Counted from the stretch's first letter, positions 34,418 to 43,520 are shown. The stretch: 64,000 nucleotides of DNA from Streptomyces roseoverticillatus (GCF_000719265.1 NZ_JOFL01000006.1:434001-498000); one strand, 5' to 3'. The notes: a model not told the origin generated them from the sequence alone. Numbers and translations are program-made.

Positions 34418-35007
34418 TGGTGACCGGACCGGCCTGGAACGCGGCGGCGCTGCGGCTCCTCGACGACCCCTACACCTTCGTGGCCACCGGCCCCCGCCGG
34501 CACGAGGACTGGGCGCACGACGTCCTCGCCGTGCTGTACCGGGCGGTGCCCGACCCGCGCGGCTGGATCCGGCTGGACGGGGAGATCAACGACATCGGAG
34601 GTCCCGCGCTGCCCGCGTACCCCTTCGACCCGCCGGCCGCGGCGGAGTTCCCCGGCCGCCTGTACCGCTTGGAGGCGGAGGCGGCGGTCGCCGCGCTCGC
34701 CGTCATGACGGAGGAGTGGCAGGCGGAACCCGCCCCCGTCCGCTCCCGCGAGGACCGGGACGCCGTGCTGGCGGACGCCCGGACCCTGCTCGGCAGGTAC
34801 GGCCCCGGCGCGGGGTACTGGACCAACGCGACGGCCGCAGCCTCCGACCCGGCCCCGGACTTCGTCGGGGCGGGCCTGCAGGGCACGCGTTCCCACGGCT
34901 TCCTCACCTCCGCGTACCTCTGCGGCCTCGACCTGTTCGACGACCTGGGCCTCATCGTGGTGAGCGACGACGAGGTGGGCGTCTTCTGGTCGATCGGGGC
35001 GTACTGA
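34417..35007 (+). CDS. Hypothetical protein coupled to the lipoprotein gene
   Basis: A 196-residue soluble protein (MVTGPAWNAAALRLLDDPYT onward) with many tryptophans and acidic residues and a C-terminal DDEVGVFWSIGAY. No family is recognised. It starts in the last base of the lipoprotein stop (TGATG), so the two are probably translated together. There is no signal peptide, so it would remain in the cytoplasm. Confidence 0.68.
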   Translation: MVTGPAWNAAALRLLDDPYTFVATGPRRHEDWAHDVLAVLYRAVPDPRGWIRLDGEINDIGGPALPAYPFDPPAAAEFPGRLYRLEAEAAVAALAVMTEEWQAEPAPVRSREDRDAVLADARTLLGRYGPGAGYWTNATAAASDPAPDFVGAGLQGTRSHGFLTSAYLCGLDLFDDLGLIVVSDDEVGVFWSIGAY

Positions 35008-35034
35008 CGCCCGGTGCCCCTGGCCGGCCGGCGG

Positions 35035-36030
35035 TCAGTGCCCCAGCCGGCTCAGGGCCTGCTCCGGGTAGCGCGCCCCGGCCACCGCTTCGGCGGGGAC
35101 GGCGTCGCCGATCCGCGCCAGCTGCTCCGGCGTCATGACCAGGTCCACGGCCGCGGCGTTCTCTTCGAGGCGGGCGAGGCGTTTGGTGCCGGGGATCGGA
35201 ATGATGTCGTCTCCCTGGCCGAGCAGCCAGCCGAGCGCGGCCTGCGCGGGAGTGCAGCCGATCTCCCCGGCCACGGCTTCGAGGGCGCGTACGAGCGCGA
35301 GATTGCGGTCGATGTTCTCCGCGGAGAACCGGGGCCAGCGCCGCCGGTTGTCCCCTTCGGAGAGCTCGTCGCGCGAAGAGACGGCGCCGGCGAGCATGCC
35401 GCGCCCCAGCGGCGAGTACGCCACCACGGCCGTGCCGAGCTCCCGGCACGTCGCGAGCATCTCGCCCTCCACCACCTCCCGGGTGGCCAGCGAGTACTCC
35501 ATCTGCACGGCGCTGATGGGATGCACGGCGTGCGCGTCCCGCAGCGTCCGCGAGCTCACTTCCGACAGCCCGAGGGAACGCACCTTGCCGGCGGCCACGA
35601 GTTCCGCCATGGCTCCCACGGTCTCCTCGACCGGGACCTCGGGGGAGCGGCGGTGGACGTAGTACAGGTCGATGTGGTCGACGCCCAGCCTGCGCAGCGA
35701 GGCGTCACAGGCCCGCTTCACGTGCTCCGGCGAGTTGTCGACCCGGTCGACCCGTCCGCTGACGGGGTCGTGCCGCAGCCCGAACTTGGTGGCGAGGAAG
35801 AAGCTCTCGCGCGGCCGTCCCCGCAGCCAGTTCCCCAGGAGTTCCTCGTTGGCGCCGCGCCCGTAGGCGTCCGCCGTGTCGAGGAAGGTGATGCCCAGTT
35901 CGGCTGCGCGGTCGAGGGTGCGCCGTGCCTCCGCCGGATCGGCGGGGCCGTAGGCGATGGACATGCCCATGCATCCGAGACCGACGGCCGAGACGGTCGC
36001 ACCGCTGCCACCGAGTCTGCGGTTCTTCAT
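35035..36030 (-). CDS. Aldo/keto reductase
   Basis: A 331-residue NADPH-dependent reductase of the AKR superfamily. The catalytic tetrad is visible: Asp and Tyr in FLDTADAYGRG (about residues 50-60), Lys in FLATKFG (about 80-86), and His in DLYYVHR (about 121-127). The C-terminal cofactor motif is IIPIPGTKRLARLEENA. It reduces aldehydes or ketones. ATG 36030 (MKNRRLGGSGATVSAVGLGC) is the standard family start; the longer frame adds 11 untypical residues. Confidence 0.92.
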   Translation of the reverse strand: MKNRRLGGSGATVSAVGLGCMGMSIAYGPADPAEARRTLDRAAELGITFLDTADAYGRGANEELLGNWLRGRPRESFFLATKFGLRHDPVSGRVDRVDNSPEHVKRACDASLRRLGVDHIDLYYVHRRSPEVPVEETVGAMAELVAAGKVRSLGLSEVSSRTLRDAHAVHPISAVQMEYSLATREVVEGEMLATCRELGTAVVAYSPLGRGMLAGAVSSRDELSEGDNRRRWPRFSAENIDRNLALVRALEAVAGEIGCTPAQAALGWLLGQGDDIIPIPGTKRLARLEENAAAVDLVMTPEQLARIGDAVPAEAVAGARYPEQALSRLGH

Positions 36031-36085
36031 GACCTGTTTCTCCTTACGCGTCCCATGGTTCACAGCCCGCTGCCCTGTCCCCGGT

Positions 36086-37252
36086 TCACTGCTCGCTGCT
36101 CTGCCCCTGTTTCACCAGGGCGGAATAGGCGCGGGCCACTCCGATCAACCGGGAGACCTCGCCCGCGTAGTCCACGTCCGAAGGAACGAAGGACGTCACG
36201 GTCGGCGGCTCCTCGGCCAGTTCGACTTCCCGCATCTTCGCATCGATCGCCGCCGCCACAAGTGCCGCCTCGGCATCCGCGGTCGCGCCGTCCGGCTCCT
36301 CCGGCATGTACGGGCGCAGGGCGAGGATCCCGTCCTGGATCTCGATGACGCGCCGGTAGAGCCGGTAGTTGATGTCGTACGGCGCGAAGCGGACGAGCCG
36401 CGAACGCTCCGGAGGGCTCAGCGCGATGTTCGGACTGGCGGCGCAGAGGTCGCTCCACAGCCGGTGGAGCTTCTGGTGGGCGAGGAAGTGGTCCGTGCGC
36501 TGCCGGGCGGCGGAGAGCCGCGGGCCCCAGGACGGCATGGTGAGCCCCGCGGCGAGGAAGGTGATGCCGATGCCATTGGCCACGGGGGTGACGGCTTCCC
36601 AGTTCAGCGGGGTCAGGCCCAGCTGCACCGCCACGACGGCCCAGGCCCGGTTGAGGCAGTAGACGAGGTAGGCGGCGGCGCCGGCCGCCGTGCAGTGCAG
36701 ACCGCGGCGCAGCCACGCGCGGCCGGAGACCCTGCCGTACCGGAGGCTGAGCCGGATGATCTCGACCATGCTCGCACCGAACGCGGTGACGTACAGCAGC
36801 AGATAGGCGGCCGTGACGGGCCGGTGCGCGTTCTGCAGCAGGTAGTGCTGCGAGCGCTGACCGGACCCGTCGTCGCCGGCCCACCACAGGATGATCATGG
36901 CCGTGCCGCAGAGAGCGGTCGCGGTCAGGAGCATGCGGGTCCTTGCGCGCGCCACGTCCCGCGGATGGACCCAGTGCACGATCGCGATCAGGAAGGCGGC
37001 GCTGGAGGAGGCCCCGCCCATGAGGTGGATGCCGAGGGCACCCAGGTTCCGGACGCCGAATAACGCGTCGACGCCGGCCGACACCGCGGGGGTCGACAGG
37101 ACGAAGGAGACGCCCTTGCAGAGGAAGGCGGCGAGGAGGGCGATCAGCGCCGGGTCCCGGCTTCCCCTGCGCACGTCGAGGAGCTTGTACAGGAAGGCGA
37201 CGGCGCAAAGGGCGGCGCAGACCGGGAAGATGACGCTCTTCAGGCCCAGCAC
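36086..37252 (-). CDS. MAB_1171c-like membrane protein
   Basis: A 388-residue protein with about seven transmembrane segments in the first 225 residues (for example near 5-20, 36-52, 70-92, 106-125, 142-162, 182-202, 208-230) and a cytoplasmic tail of about 160 residues with YDINYRLYRRVIEIQDGILA and SFVPSDVDYAGEVSRLI. The layout is that of the MAB_1171c family, described as putative transporters and commonly found beside an ImmA/IrrE-type peptidase and an XRE regulator, as here. Its biochemical role is not known. It is the last gene of the three-gene set. Confidence 0.72.
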   Translation of the reverse strand: MLGLKSVIFPVCAALCAVAFLYKLLDVRRGSRDPALIALLAAFLCKGVSFVLSTPAVSAGVDALFGVRNLGALGIHLMGGASSSAAFLIAIVHWVHPRDVARARTRMLLTATALCGTAMIILWWAGDDGSGQRSQHYLLQNAHRPVTAAYLLLYVTAFGASMVEIIRLSLRYGRVSGRAWLRRGLHCTAAGAAAYLVYCLNRAWAVVAVQLGLTPLNWEAVTPVANGIGITFLAAGLTMPSWGPRLSAARQRTDHFLAHQKLHRLWSDLCAASPNIALSPPERSRLVRFAPYDINYRLYRRVIEIQDGILALRPYMPEEPDGATADAEAALVAAAIDAKMREVELAEEPPTVTSFVPSDVDYAGEVSRLIGVARAYSALVKQGQSSEQ

Positions 37253-37280
37253 GGTGCCTCCTCGGCGAGGAGCGGTGAGG

Positions 37281-37853
37281 TCACAGTGACCTCTCTATGC
37301 GGGCCACGGTTTCCGCGTCCACCGAGGGAACCGCCCATTTGCTTTCCAGCGGCGGGCGGGTGACGTGCTCCAGGATCAACGACGCCATGATTTCGGCTTC
37401 CTGCTCCTCCTCCGTCGAATAGCTGGTCCGGCCGAGCGCATCGCGCACCCGCTGCGCGTCGAGGTGCGGGAACATCGTGAAGAGGCCCGAGGTGCCGACC
37501 GGATCGCTCTCCCCCCGGTGGCTGCAGATCATGTGCGCGAGTTCGTGCGCGATGATGTGGTCCTGATGGAGCCTGCTGGTGTTGGCCTCGAAGATGACGA
37601 TGTCGGCCGTGTCCAGTGCCACCCACATCCCGCACGGGTAGGACGCGCCCATGATCACCGGAGCGAGGTGGAGCGGCCGGTCCCGCTCGCGGCTCAGGTG
37701 TTCGCACAGCGTCACGATGTCGCAGTGGTCCGGCAGTTCGAGCCGGGTCAGCAGGGCGGTGGCGCCCCGGCGCAGCCGCCGCAGCGCTCGCCTGGATCCG
37801 TGGCGGGCGGCCTCGGATCCGGAACCATCGGCGTGGACGTGATGTGCTCCCAC
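37281..37853 (-). CDS. ImmA/IrrE-type zinc metallopeptidase
   Basis: A 190-residue protein with a gluzincin motif, IIAHELAHMICSH (about residues 99-111), in which H-E-x-x-H binds zinc and activates water. NTSRLHQDHII precedes it and a helical C-terminus follows. Relatives cleave repressors or anti-repressors of the XRE type. It lies between an XRE regulator and a MAB_1171c membrane protein, so the regulator at 38369 is a reasonable candidate substrate. The gap of 28 bp to the membrane gene fits an operon. The N-terminal 20 residues are histidine-rich and possibly untranslated. Confidence 0.83.
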   Translation of the reverse strand: MGAHHVHADGSGSEAARHGSRRALRRLRRGATALLTRLELPDHCDIVTLCEHLSRERDRPLHLAPVIMGASYPCGMWVALDTADIVIFEANTSRLHQDHIIAHELAHMICSHRGESDPVGTSGLFTMFPHLDAQRVRDALGRTSYSTEEEQEAEIMASLILEHVTRPPLESKWAVPSVDAETVARIERSL

Positions 37854-37928
37854 TGACTCTCTTTCACCCGCTCGTTCCAGAAGACCAGAAGACCAGAAAC
37901 CAGAAACCCGGCGGACGCTTGCCGGGTG

Positions 37929-38369
37929 CTATGCGTCGTCGGTGCGCGGCATCCGCGGCAGCCCCTCCAGCACACGGACCCGTTCGATCACCTCGCTGAT
38001 CGACTGCAGGCTCTCGGGCGACAACCCCGCCGTTCTGAGGGCGACATGGTGAACGCGGGAATCCCGGAGGGCCACGAGCAGGTTCAGCTCGGCATTCACC
38101 GTGGAGGTCACGCCGTCGTCGAAGAAGTACGCCGGCGGTACGCCGAAGAACCGTGCCAGTCCCTCCAAGTGGCGCAATGTGGGGTTGTCGCGCTGTCCTT
38201 TGCGCAGCAGCCAGATGTAGCTCGCCGAGATCGGCGCACCGTCCGCCGTGATGGCACGGGCGACCTCGTCGGTGCTGTACTGACCACGACCAGGTGGAAT
38301 CACATTCGTGAACAGATGGTTCAGTTTGCCGGCCAGCGTGGTGTCGCGTCCGTCAGCAATACCGTCCAA
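37929..38369 (-). CDS. XRE-family helix-turn-helix regulator
   Basis: A 146-residue regulator beginning at TTG 38369. The helix-turn-helix is TDEVARAITADGAPISASYI with WLLRKGQRDNPTLRHLEGLA, and FFGVPPAYFFDD is the typical end of the domain (about residues 33-90). The C-terminal part (residues 91-146) is helical and may dimerise or be the cleavage target of the neighbouring peptidase. It leads the operon XRE - peptidase - membrane protein. TTG is a rare start but no ATG or GTG is better placed. Confidence 0.8.
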   Translation of the reverse strand: MDGIADGRDTTLAGKLNHLFTNVIPPGRGQYSTDEVARAITADGAPISASYIWLLRKGQRDNPTLRHLEGLARFFGVPPAYFFDDGVTSTVNAELNLLVALRDSRVHHVALRTAGLSPESLQSISEVIERVRVLEGLPRMPRTDDA

Positions 38370-38554
38370 GGCACACCCCCTCGGCGGGAGAATCTACTCG
38401 CCCACCGGTCGGCAAGTCGATATACGGTCGGCGCCCCCGTGGGGAGGCGGCGAAGGGCAATGCCGGGACGGGTGGCGTCCACGGCCCGCACTCTCCGGCG
38501 TCCGCCCGGTCCACACTAGAGTGTCATGATCAGATGCCGCGCCTGCCACACCAG

Positions 38555-38583
38555 TTGACATGAGTATGGCCTGAAAATAGCAT
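38555..38583 (+). promoter_or_regulatory. Consensus sigma-70 type promoter for the StrR-like gene
   Basis: TTGACA (38555-38560) and TAGCAT (38578-38583) are separated by 17 bp, an almost ideal HrdB-type promoter. The predicted leader to ATG 38741 is about 150 nt. The rest of the divergent 371-bp region (38370-38740) has no gene. Confidence 0.72.
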
Positions 38584-38740
38584 CCACGTCCGTCGGGTTC
38601 CCGCCCGGCACAACGGATCCCAACCGCAAATCCTCCGAGAGTTGAGGCGGCTCCCCCCACCAGCACGGATCCTCGTGGAGCCCCGCCGAGGAACAGCGCC
38701 GATATGGCCAGGACCGCGCACAGGACGAGGGGATGTTCAC

Positions 38741-39802
38741 ATGGTTTGCGGGCCGTACAGCCGATCGTGTCCGGAATGTTTGCAGATGGAAATCTGTAGG
38801 CAGTCCTCCGCCGGGTCGGCGCTTCCGGCCGGCCAGGATGGCCGGGATGGGGAGTCCCGGGCGGCGACGGTGATGGTGCCCGTCTCGGAGCTTCTGCCGT
38901 CCGACTCGCCGCGCCTGAGGGGCGAGGACGCGGAGCACGTGCGGTTGCTCGCCGAGGCGGACGAATGGCCGCCCCTCCTCGTCAGGCGGTCGACGATGCG
39001 CGTGATCGACGGCATGCACCGGCTGCGCGCCGCTCAGCTCACGGGTCAGAGCCGCGTCCCGGTCCGGTTCTTCGACGGCACCGAGGAAGCCGCCTTCGTC
39101 GCGGCCGTGAGGCTGAACGCGGAGCACGGCCTCCCGCTCAGCCGGGCCGACCGGCTCGGCGCGGCGGCACGCATCATCGCCTCGCACCCCCAGTGGTCGG
39201 ACCGGCGCATCGCGGAGACCACCGGGCTCGGGGCGAGCAGCGTCGCGTCGGTGCGGGCCCGTTCGACTGCTCCGCACGAGCAGTTGAAAATCCGGGTGGG
39301 CCGCGACGGGCGCGCGCGGCCCCTGGACCCCGCCGCGGGGCGCCTGCAGGCGAGCCGGCTGATCGCGGCCAAGCCCGGCAGCACGCTGAAGGAGATAGCC
39401 GAGCAGGCCGGCATCAGCGTCGCGACCGCGAAGGACGTACGGGACCGGGTGCGGGCCGGACAGGACCCGCTGCCGCGGAAGCAGCGTGACGCCGTGGCGC
39501 ACGGCGCGCGACCCGGGAGTGGTGCCGGGATGATCGGCGCCCGCAGCGACGGCAGGGCCCCCGCCCCCGCCTCCATCGATCTCAGCGCCGTTCTGGAACG
39601 CATGCTGCGCGACCCCTCCATGCGTACGGACACCGGCCGCGCCCTGCTGCAGCTGCTGCGGCCGCACGCCGAGGGGAAGTGGAGTCAGCTGGCCGCCGGC
39701 GTACCGGAGCACAGGGCGGCCACGGTGGCCCGGGCCGCGAAGCTGTGCGCCGAGCAGTGGCTGCGCCTCGCGCAGCAGCTCGAAGCCGTCCACGCCGAAT
39801 GA
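38741..39802 (+). CDS. StrR-like ParB-domain pathway regulator
   Basis: A 353-residue regulator. The StrR-family pattern is clear: VMVPVSELLPSDSPRLRGED (about residues 47-66), EHVRLLAEADEWPPLLVRRS, MRVIDGMHRLRAAQL, FFDGTEEAAFVAAVRLNAEH, GLPLSRADR and SDRRIAETTGLGASSVASVR, the last being a helix-turn-helix. StrR relatives (StrR, NovG, Bbr) activate antibiotic biosynthesis genes. ATG 38741 has GAGGGG 8 bp upstream. Given its place just before the lanthipeptide-type locus it is a candidate activator of that locus. A CxxC pair precedes the domain (CPECLQMEIC). Confidence 0.82.
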   Translation: MVCGPYSRSCPECLQMEICRQSSAGSALPAGQDGRDGESRAATVMVPVSELLPSDSPRLRGEDAEHVRLLAEADEWPPLLVRRSTMRVIDGMHRLRAAQLTGQSRVPVRFFDGTEEAAFVAAVRLNAEHGLPLSRADRLGAAARIIASHPQWSDRRIAETTGLGASSVASVRARSTAPHEQLKIRVGRDGRARPLDPAAGRLQASRLIAAKPGSTLKEIAEQAGISVATAKDVRDRVRAGQDPLPRKQRDAVAHGARPGSGAGMIGARSDGRAPAPASIDLSAVLERMLRDPSMRTDTGRALLQLLRPHAEGKWSQLAAGVPEHRAATVARAAKLCAEQWLRLAQQLEAVHAE

Positions 39803-39900
39803 GCCCTCCGGTGCGCGGCCGAAGGGCCCGTGCCCTCCGGCCGCGCACCGGGCAACTGCCTGCCCGCACTGATGCGGAGCCGTTGGGAGCCGTTGGCCCC

Positions 39901-40443
39901 TCACGTCACATTTGCGGCGTGCTGCACCAGGGCGGCAGCGGCGCGGTGCCGTGCGACCGCGTCGTTGTTGGCGCACCTGACGGTGCAGTAGGAGCGCCTG
40001 CCGTTGCGGGAGATGTCCACGAAGGCCCGGTCGCACGTGCCGCGTGCGCACCGGCCGAGCCGCCCCGGCCCCGCGGAACATACGACGTAGGAGAGCCCCG
40101 CGGCCGTGACCGCTTTGATGTGGGCCGCCGGATCCGCGCCCACGGCGCTGTAATGCATGTGGGGAACGCCGTCGTGGAGCGATATGTAGGGCCGGCTGGC
40201 GGCATCGGCCAGCAGCGCGTTGATCTCCGCGCAGCGCTGCGCGAGCGGCTGCGCGCCGAAGCACGCCGCCAGTCGCCGGCTCCAGTCCCAGATCTCCGCG
40301 GCCTGCGCCGGCGTGAGGACACGCTCCACGATGCCGTGGGCTTCGAGGACCGGTTCGAGTTCCCGGGGCGTCCACGGCAAGAGGCCGTTGGCCAACTCCG
40401 CAGCCAGGCGGGCGGATTCACCGCCGTAATGGTTGAAGTGCAT
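39901..40443 (-). CDS. CGNR zinc-finger transcriptional regulator
   Basis: A 180-residue protein. The N-terminal ABATE-like helical region begins MHFNHYGGESARLAAELANG; the C-terminal CGNR zinc finger is RCARGTCDRAFVDISRNGRR followed by YCTVRCANNDAVARHRA, with four cysteines. Such proteins are DNA-binding regulators in actinobacteria. It is transcribed against its neighbours, between the StrR-like regulator and the haem-oxygenase-like gene, and may control one of them. Confidence 0.85.
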   Translation of the reverse strand: MHFNHYGGESARLAAELANGLLPWTPRELEPVLEAHGIVERVLTPAQAAEIWDWSRRLAACFGAQPLAQRCAEINALLADAASRPYISLHDGVPHMHYSAVGADPAAHIKAVTAAGLSYVVCSAGPGRLGRCARGTCDRAFVDISRNGRRSYCTVRCANNDAVARHRAAAALVQHAANVT

Positions 40444-40499
40444 AGGGTCATTACAGCATCGTGATCACGGGCCGTCGACCTGAATGCCTTTACCGGAGC

Positions 40500-40600
40500 G
40501 AGAGTTGATGACCCCGCTCGTGCGGAAGCTTGTGCAGAAGCGCGTTCAGAAGCGCGTACGGGAGTGTGTACAGAAGCCCGTACGGAAGTCAGAAGGCAGC
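40500..40600. repeat. Imperfect ~15-bp tandem repeat before the diiron enzyme gene
   Basis: Units like GTGCAGAAGCGC, GTTCAGAAGCGC, GTACGGGAGTGT, GTACAGAAGCCC, GTACGGAAGTC follow each other from about 40520 to 40590. They are not part of the predicted protein. Similar short repeats mark other gene junctions in this part of the window. Confidence 0.6.
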
Positions 40601-40625
40601 CGACCGGAGTAGGTGTCTAAAGCAC

Positions 40626-41390
40626 ATGTCAGTTCTCGCTCACGAAACCACCCGATTTTCCATCGAGAAGTCCGTGGCGGACCTTGCCGCCTCGGTGCAC
40701 ACGAGCGCGGCGCTGAACAACGAGTTCTACGACCGCTGGATGGGCGGACCGCTGTCCTTTCCGGAGGTCAGTGTCTTTGCCGAGCAGTATCTGCACCGCA
40801 CGGTGAACACCAGCGTCATGGTGGCGCTCTCCGTGCTCAACACGCGCGATCTCGCCGCCCGTGTGGAGTGCGTGAAGAACCTGTACTCCGAGTACGGCAA
40901 CGGCGACGCGTCGAAGGCCCACCTGGTGCTGCTGGAGTCTTTCCTCGCCGACCTGCTGTCGCGCGTCAAGGGCGCGCCGGTCTCGGCGGAGGACATTAGC
41001 GGTGTCCCCGCGCTCCCCACGACGACCGCCTTCAGCGCCGGGCAGCGCGAGCTGTTCGAGTCGGACGACCAGCGCACCGTGCTGGGCGCTCTGCTGGCGC
41101 AGGAGCACCTGGCCTATTCCATGCTCACGCGGCTCTACGAGGGGGTGCGCAACTACAAGAGCGTCTACGCGACCGACGACGAGTTCCACGAGGCGTGCGA
41201 GTACTTCTACGTGCACATCGGCGAAGCCGAGAAGGACCACAAGGCTCAGGCCGTGGCGTCCGCGACCGCGGTCTGCCGCGACGAGGACGACCTGGCCGTG
41301 GTCGAGAAGGGCTTCAGGGGGTTCGTGGACCTCACCGCCGCCTACTGGGGTGGTGTCGCCGCGGAGATGACGCGGCGGCGGACGGCCTGA
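40626..41390 (+). CDS. Haem-oxygenase-like diiron enzyme (HDO superfamily)
   Basis: A 254-residue all-helical protein. Candidate metal ligands follow the HDO order: Glu89 and His99 in NLYSEYGNGDASKAHLVLL, Glu160/His161 in LLAQEHLAYSML, and His197 with Glu202 and His205 in YFYVHIGEAEKDHK. Known relatives (UndA, CADD, SznF central domain) use an unstable diiron site and O2 for N-oxygenation, C-C cleavage or decarboxylation. The spacing His197 to the following acid is one residue longer than in UndA/CADD, so exact ligands are uncertain. ATG 40626 avoids the repeat-encoded extension upstream. It opens a rightward run that ends with lanC. Confidence 0.78.
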   Translation: MSVLAHETTRFSIEKSVADLAASVHTSAALNNEFYDRWMGGPLSFPEVSVFAEQYLHRTVNTSVMVALSVLNTRDLAARVECVKNLYSEYGNGDASKAHLVLLESFLADLLSRVKGAPVSAEDISGVPALPTTTAFSAGQRELFESDDQRTVLGALLAQEHLAYSMLTRLYEGVRNYKSVYATDDEFHEACEYFYVHIGEAEKDHKAQAVASATAVCRDEDDLAVVEKGFRGFVDLTAAYWGGVAAEMTRRRTA

Positions 41391-41465
41391 GGTCACCCCG
41401 GCGGCCGCAAGGACGGAGCGGTGAGGACCAAGCGGTGAGGACCGAGTGATGAGGACGGAGCGATC

Positions 41466-42443
41466 GTGAAGGACGGCCGGCCCCTCCGTGGCCGCGAGCT
41501 CGCCCCCTTGCTCGTGCTGGCACAGATCAGCAGCCTGCAGCTGGGTTCGGCCGTGGCCAAGGAGGCCTACGGCACGGTCGGGGCCACCGGCCTGGCCGGC
41601 ATGCGCCTGCTGTTCTCGGCCGTCGTCATGTGGGTGCTCGTCCGTCCGCGCCTGCGCACGATCGCGGCACACCAATGGCGTGCCGCGATCGCGCTGGGCG
41701 TGGTCTTCGCGGGCATGAACGCCGCCTACTTCAAGGCGATCCAGCACCTGCCGATCGGGGTCGCCTCGACCGTGGAGCTCCTGGGGCCGCTGGCCGTGGC
41801 CGTCGCCCTCTCCCGGCACGTCAGGGACCTCCTGTGCGTGCTGACGGCGGTGGCGGGAGTCCTGCTGCTCGCGGCTCCCGGCGCTTCCCTCCCGGTGGGC
41901 GGCCTGCTGCTGGGCGGCCTGGCCGCGGTGTTCCGGGGCGCCTACGTGCTGCTCAACCGCAGGGTGGGGCGCCTCTTCGACGGCTGGAGCGGCCTGACCG
42001 TCGCCCTGGCCGTCGGCGCATGTCTGCTGACCCCGGTCGCGGCGGCGACCGAGGGCGGTGCCGTCGTCCGCCATCCCGCGGTGCTGGGCACCGGATTCCT
42101 GGTGGCGCTGCTCTCTTCGCTCATTCCCTACTCGCTCGACACGACGGCCCTGCGCCGCATGGACGCGCGGGCCTTCGGCGTCCTGCTGTCGCTGAGCCCG
42201 GCCGTGGGCGCCGGCGTGGGGTTCGCGCTGCTGCACGAGCACATCACTGTGCGGCAGGGGTGCGCGATCGCCCTGGTCGTCGTCGCGAGCGTCTGGTCGG
42301 TGCGACCGGGCCGGTCCGCCGGCCGGTCGGCGGACCGGTTGCGGGGCGGGGGATCCGCAGAGCGCGGGGGAGCCGGAGGGACCGCGGACGCTGCCGGGCC
42401 GTCCTCCGGGCGTACGGCCGGGCGGCAGGGGCCTCCGGAGTGA
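41466..42443 (+). CDS. EamA/RhtA-family exporter
   Basis: A 325-residue drug/metabolite transporter with ten hydrophobic segments in two EamA halves (about residues 10-145 and 146-285). Motif SLQLGSAVAKEAYG lies in helix 1 and AAYFKAIQHLPIGVASTVEL in helix 4, typical of RhtA-like amino acid exporters. The tail after residue 290 is rich in Arg, Ser and Gly and probably disordered. Start GTG 41466. It may export the product of this locus, since no ABC transporter is encoded beside the lanthipeptide genes. Confidence 0.85.
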   Translation: MKDGRPLRGRELAPLLVLAQISSLQLGSAVAKEAYGTVGATGLAGMRLLFSAVVMWVLVRPRLRTIAAHQWRAAIALGVVFAGMNAAYFKAIQHLPIGVASTVELLGPLAVAVALSRHVRDLLCVLTAVAGVLLLAAPGASLPVGGLLLGGLAAVFRGAYVLLNRRVGRLFDGWSGLTVALAVGACLLTPVAAATEGGAVVRHPAVLGTGFLVALLSSLIPYSLDTTALRRMDARAFGVLLSLSPAVGAGVGFALLHEHITVRQGCAIALVVVASVWSVRPGRSAGRSADRLRGGGSAERGGAGGTADAAGPSSGRTAGRQGPPE

Positions 42444-42505
42444 GCGCCGGAAGCCACTGAATCCCATAAACCCCATGAATCCCATGAATCACCGAGGGAG
42501 AATCC

Positions 42506-43078
42506 ATGGACGTCACCACCGCGATACTGACCCGCCGGAGCGAGCACCTGCTGCTCGATCCGGCGCCCGACGACGACGAGTTCACCTACCTGCTGAGGGT
42601 GGCGGCCGCGGCCCCCGACCACGGGCTGCTGCGTCCCTGGCGCTGGGTGCTCCTGCGGGGCGACGACCGAGAGGCCCTCGGGGCCTGCCTCGCCGAGGAG
42701 GCGCAGGAGGACCGGCGGGCCCGGACCGCCGCGAAGGTCCGGAGGGCCCCTCTGCTCGCCTCCTTGGTCTTCACCCCCGTGCGCGAGCACAAGGTGCCCT
42801 CGTGGGAGCAGCTCGCGGCGACGAGCGGTATGGCCCACACGCTCATGCTGCTCCTGCACGCGCGGGGCTACGGCAGCATCTGGCGCACGGGGGCCCAGGT
42901 GCGGTCGCCGCGGGTGCACGGGCTGCTGGGCCTCGAAGAGGGCGAGGAGTGCCTGGGCTGGCTCTACATCGGCACCCCGGACCCCGCGGCCACCAGGAGG
43001 CGCCGCGAGCTGTACGACGTCTCGGGCCGGCTCACCACGCTGAGCTCCCGTCAGCACTCCGACGCAATGGCGATGTAG
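42506..43078 (+). CDS. Nitroreductase-family flavoprotein
   Basis: A 190-residue single-domain protein. The FMN-binding start ILTRRSEHLLLDPAPDDDEF and the APDHGLLRPWRWVLLRGDD stretch are typical, and the C-terminal GYGSIWRTGAQVRSPRVHGL with LGWLYIGTPDP gives the second FMN contact region. Relatives reduce nitro groups or quinones or oxidise azolines in RiPP pathways. Here it may be a tailoring enzyme, but a housekeeping reductase is equally possible. ATG 42506 follows a GAGGGAG site. Confidence 0.83.
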   Translation: MDVTTAILTRRSEHLLLDPAPDDDEFTYLLRVAAAAPDHGLLRPWRWVLLRGDDREALGACLAEEAQEDRRARTAAKVRRAPLLASLVFTPVREHKVPSWEQLAATSGMAHTLMLLLHARGYGSIWRTGAQVRSPRVHGLLGLEEGEECLGWLYIGTPDPAATRRRRELYDVSGRLTTLSSRQHSDAMAM

Positions 43079-43162
43079 ATCGTGATGGAGATCGTGATGG
43101 CGATGGCGATGGAGATGGAAATGTAAGGGCGACGTAATGGTTGTAGTGAAGTAGAGCATTAC

Positions 43163-43465
43163 ATGAGGCTGTGGGGCATGCCCGCCGAATCCCCTGACGC
43201 CGCACCGGACCTCTGCCCTGTCTGCTCGACCGCGGTGGAGGACGGCGCGGCGTGGATCCTGCTGTCCCGGCATGCCACCCGCCGGGGCGTCGTCGAGTAC
43301 TGCCTGTCCGTCTGCGGCTGTCTGGTCGTGCTGCTCGACGGCGAGCTGGTCAAGGCCGTCGCGGGGCGGTCCCGGGGTGGTACCGCGGCGGGCCCGGGGC
43401 GGTCCCGGGAATCCGGACGCTTTTTCCTTCCGCCGGCCGGAATCCGTGCGCAAAAGGGCCGGTGA
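43163..43465 (+). CDS. Small cysteine-containing protein
   Basis: A 100-residue ORF (MRLWGMPAESPDAAPDLCPV onward) with CPVCSTAVEDG and YCLSVCGC; the four or five cysteines could form a zinc ribbon. The C-terminal 35 residues are low-complexity Arg/Gly/Pro. No family is recognised. It sits between the nitroreductase and the precursor peptide, in the same direction, after a short GATGG-type repeat (43079-43125). Confidence 0.5.
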   Translation: MRLWGMPAESPDAAPDLCPVCSTAVEDGAAWILLSRHATRRGVVEYCLSVCGCLVVLLDGELVKAVAGRSRGGTAAGPGRSRESGRFFLPPAGIRAQKGR

Positions 43466-43520
43466 TTCCCGTAATCCTGCCCAGTCCCCAATGCGATGTG
43501 CACTTCCCGGGGTTCGGGTC

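Noticed and set aside
42506..43078. LanB/LanC-linked oxidative decarboxylase (LanD)
   Set aside because: The protein is a nitroreductase-fold FMN protein, not the LanD/HFCD fold, so an AviCys ending is not supported.
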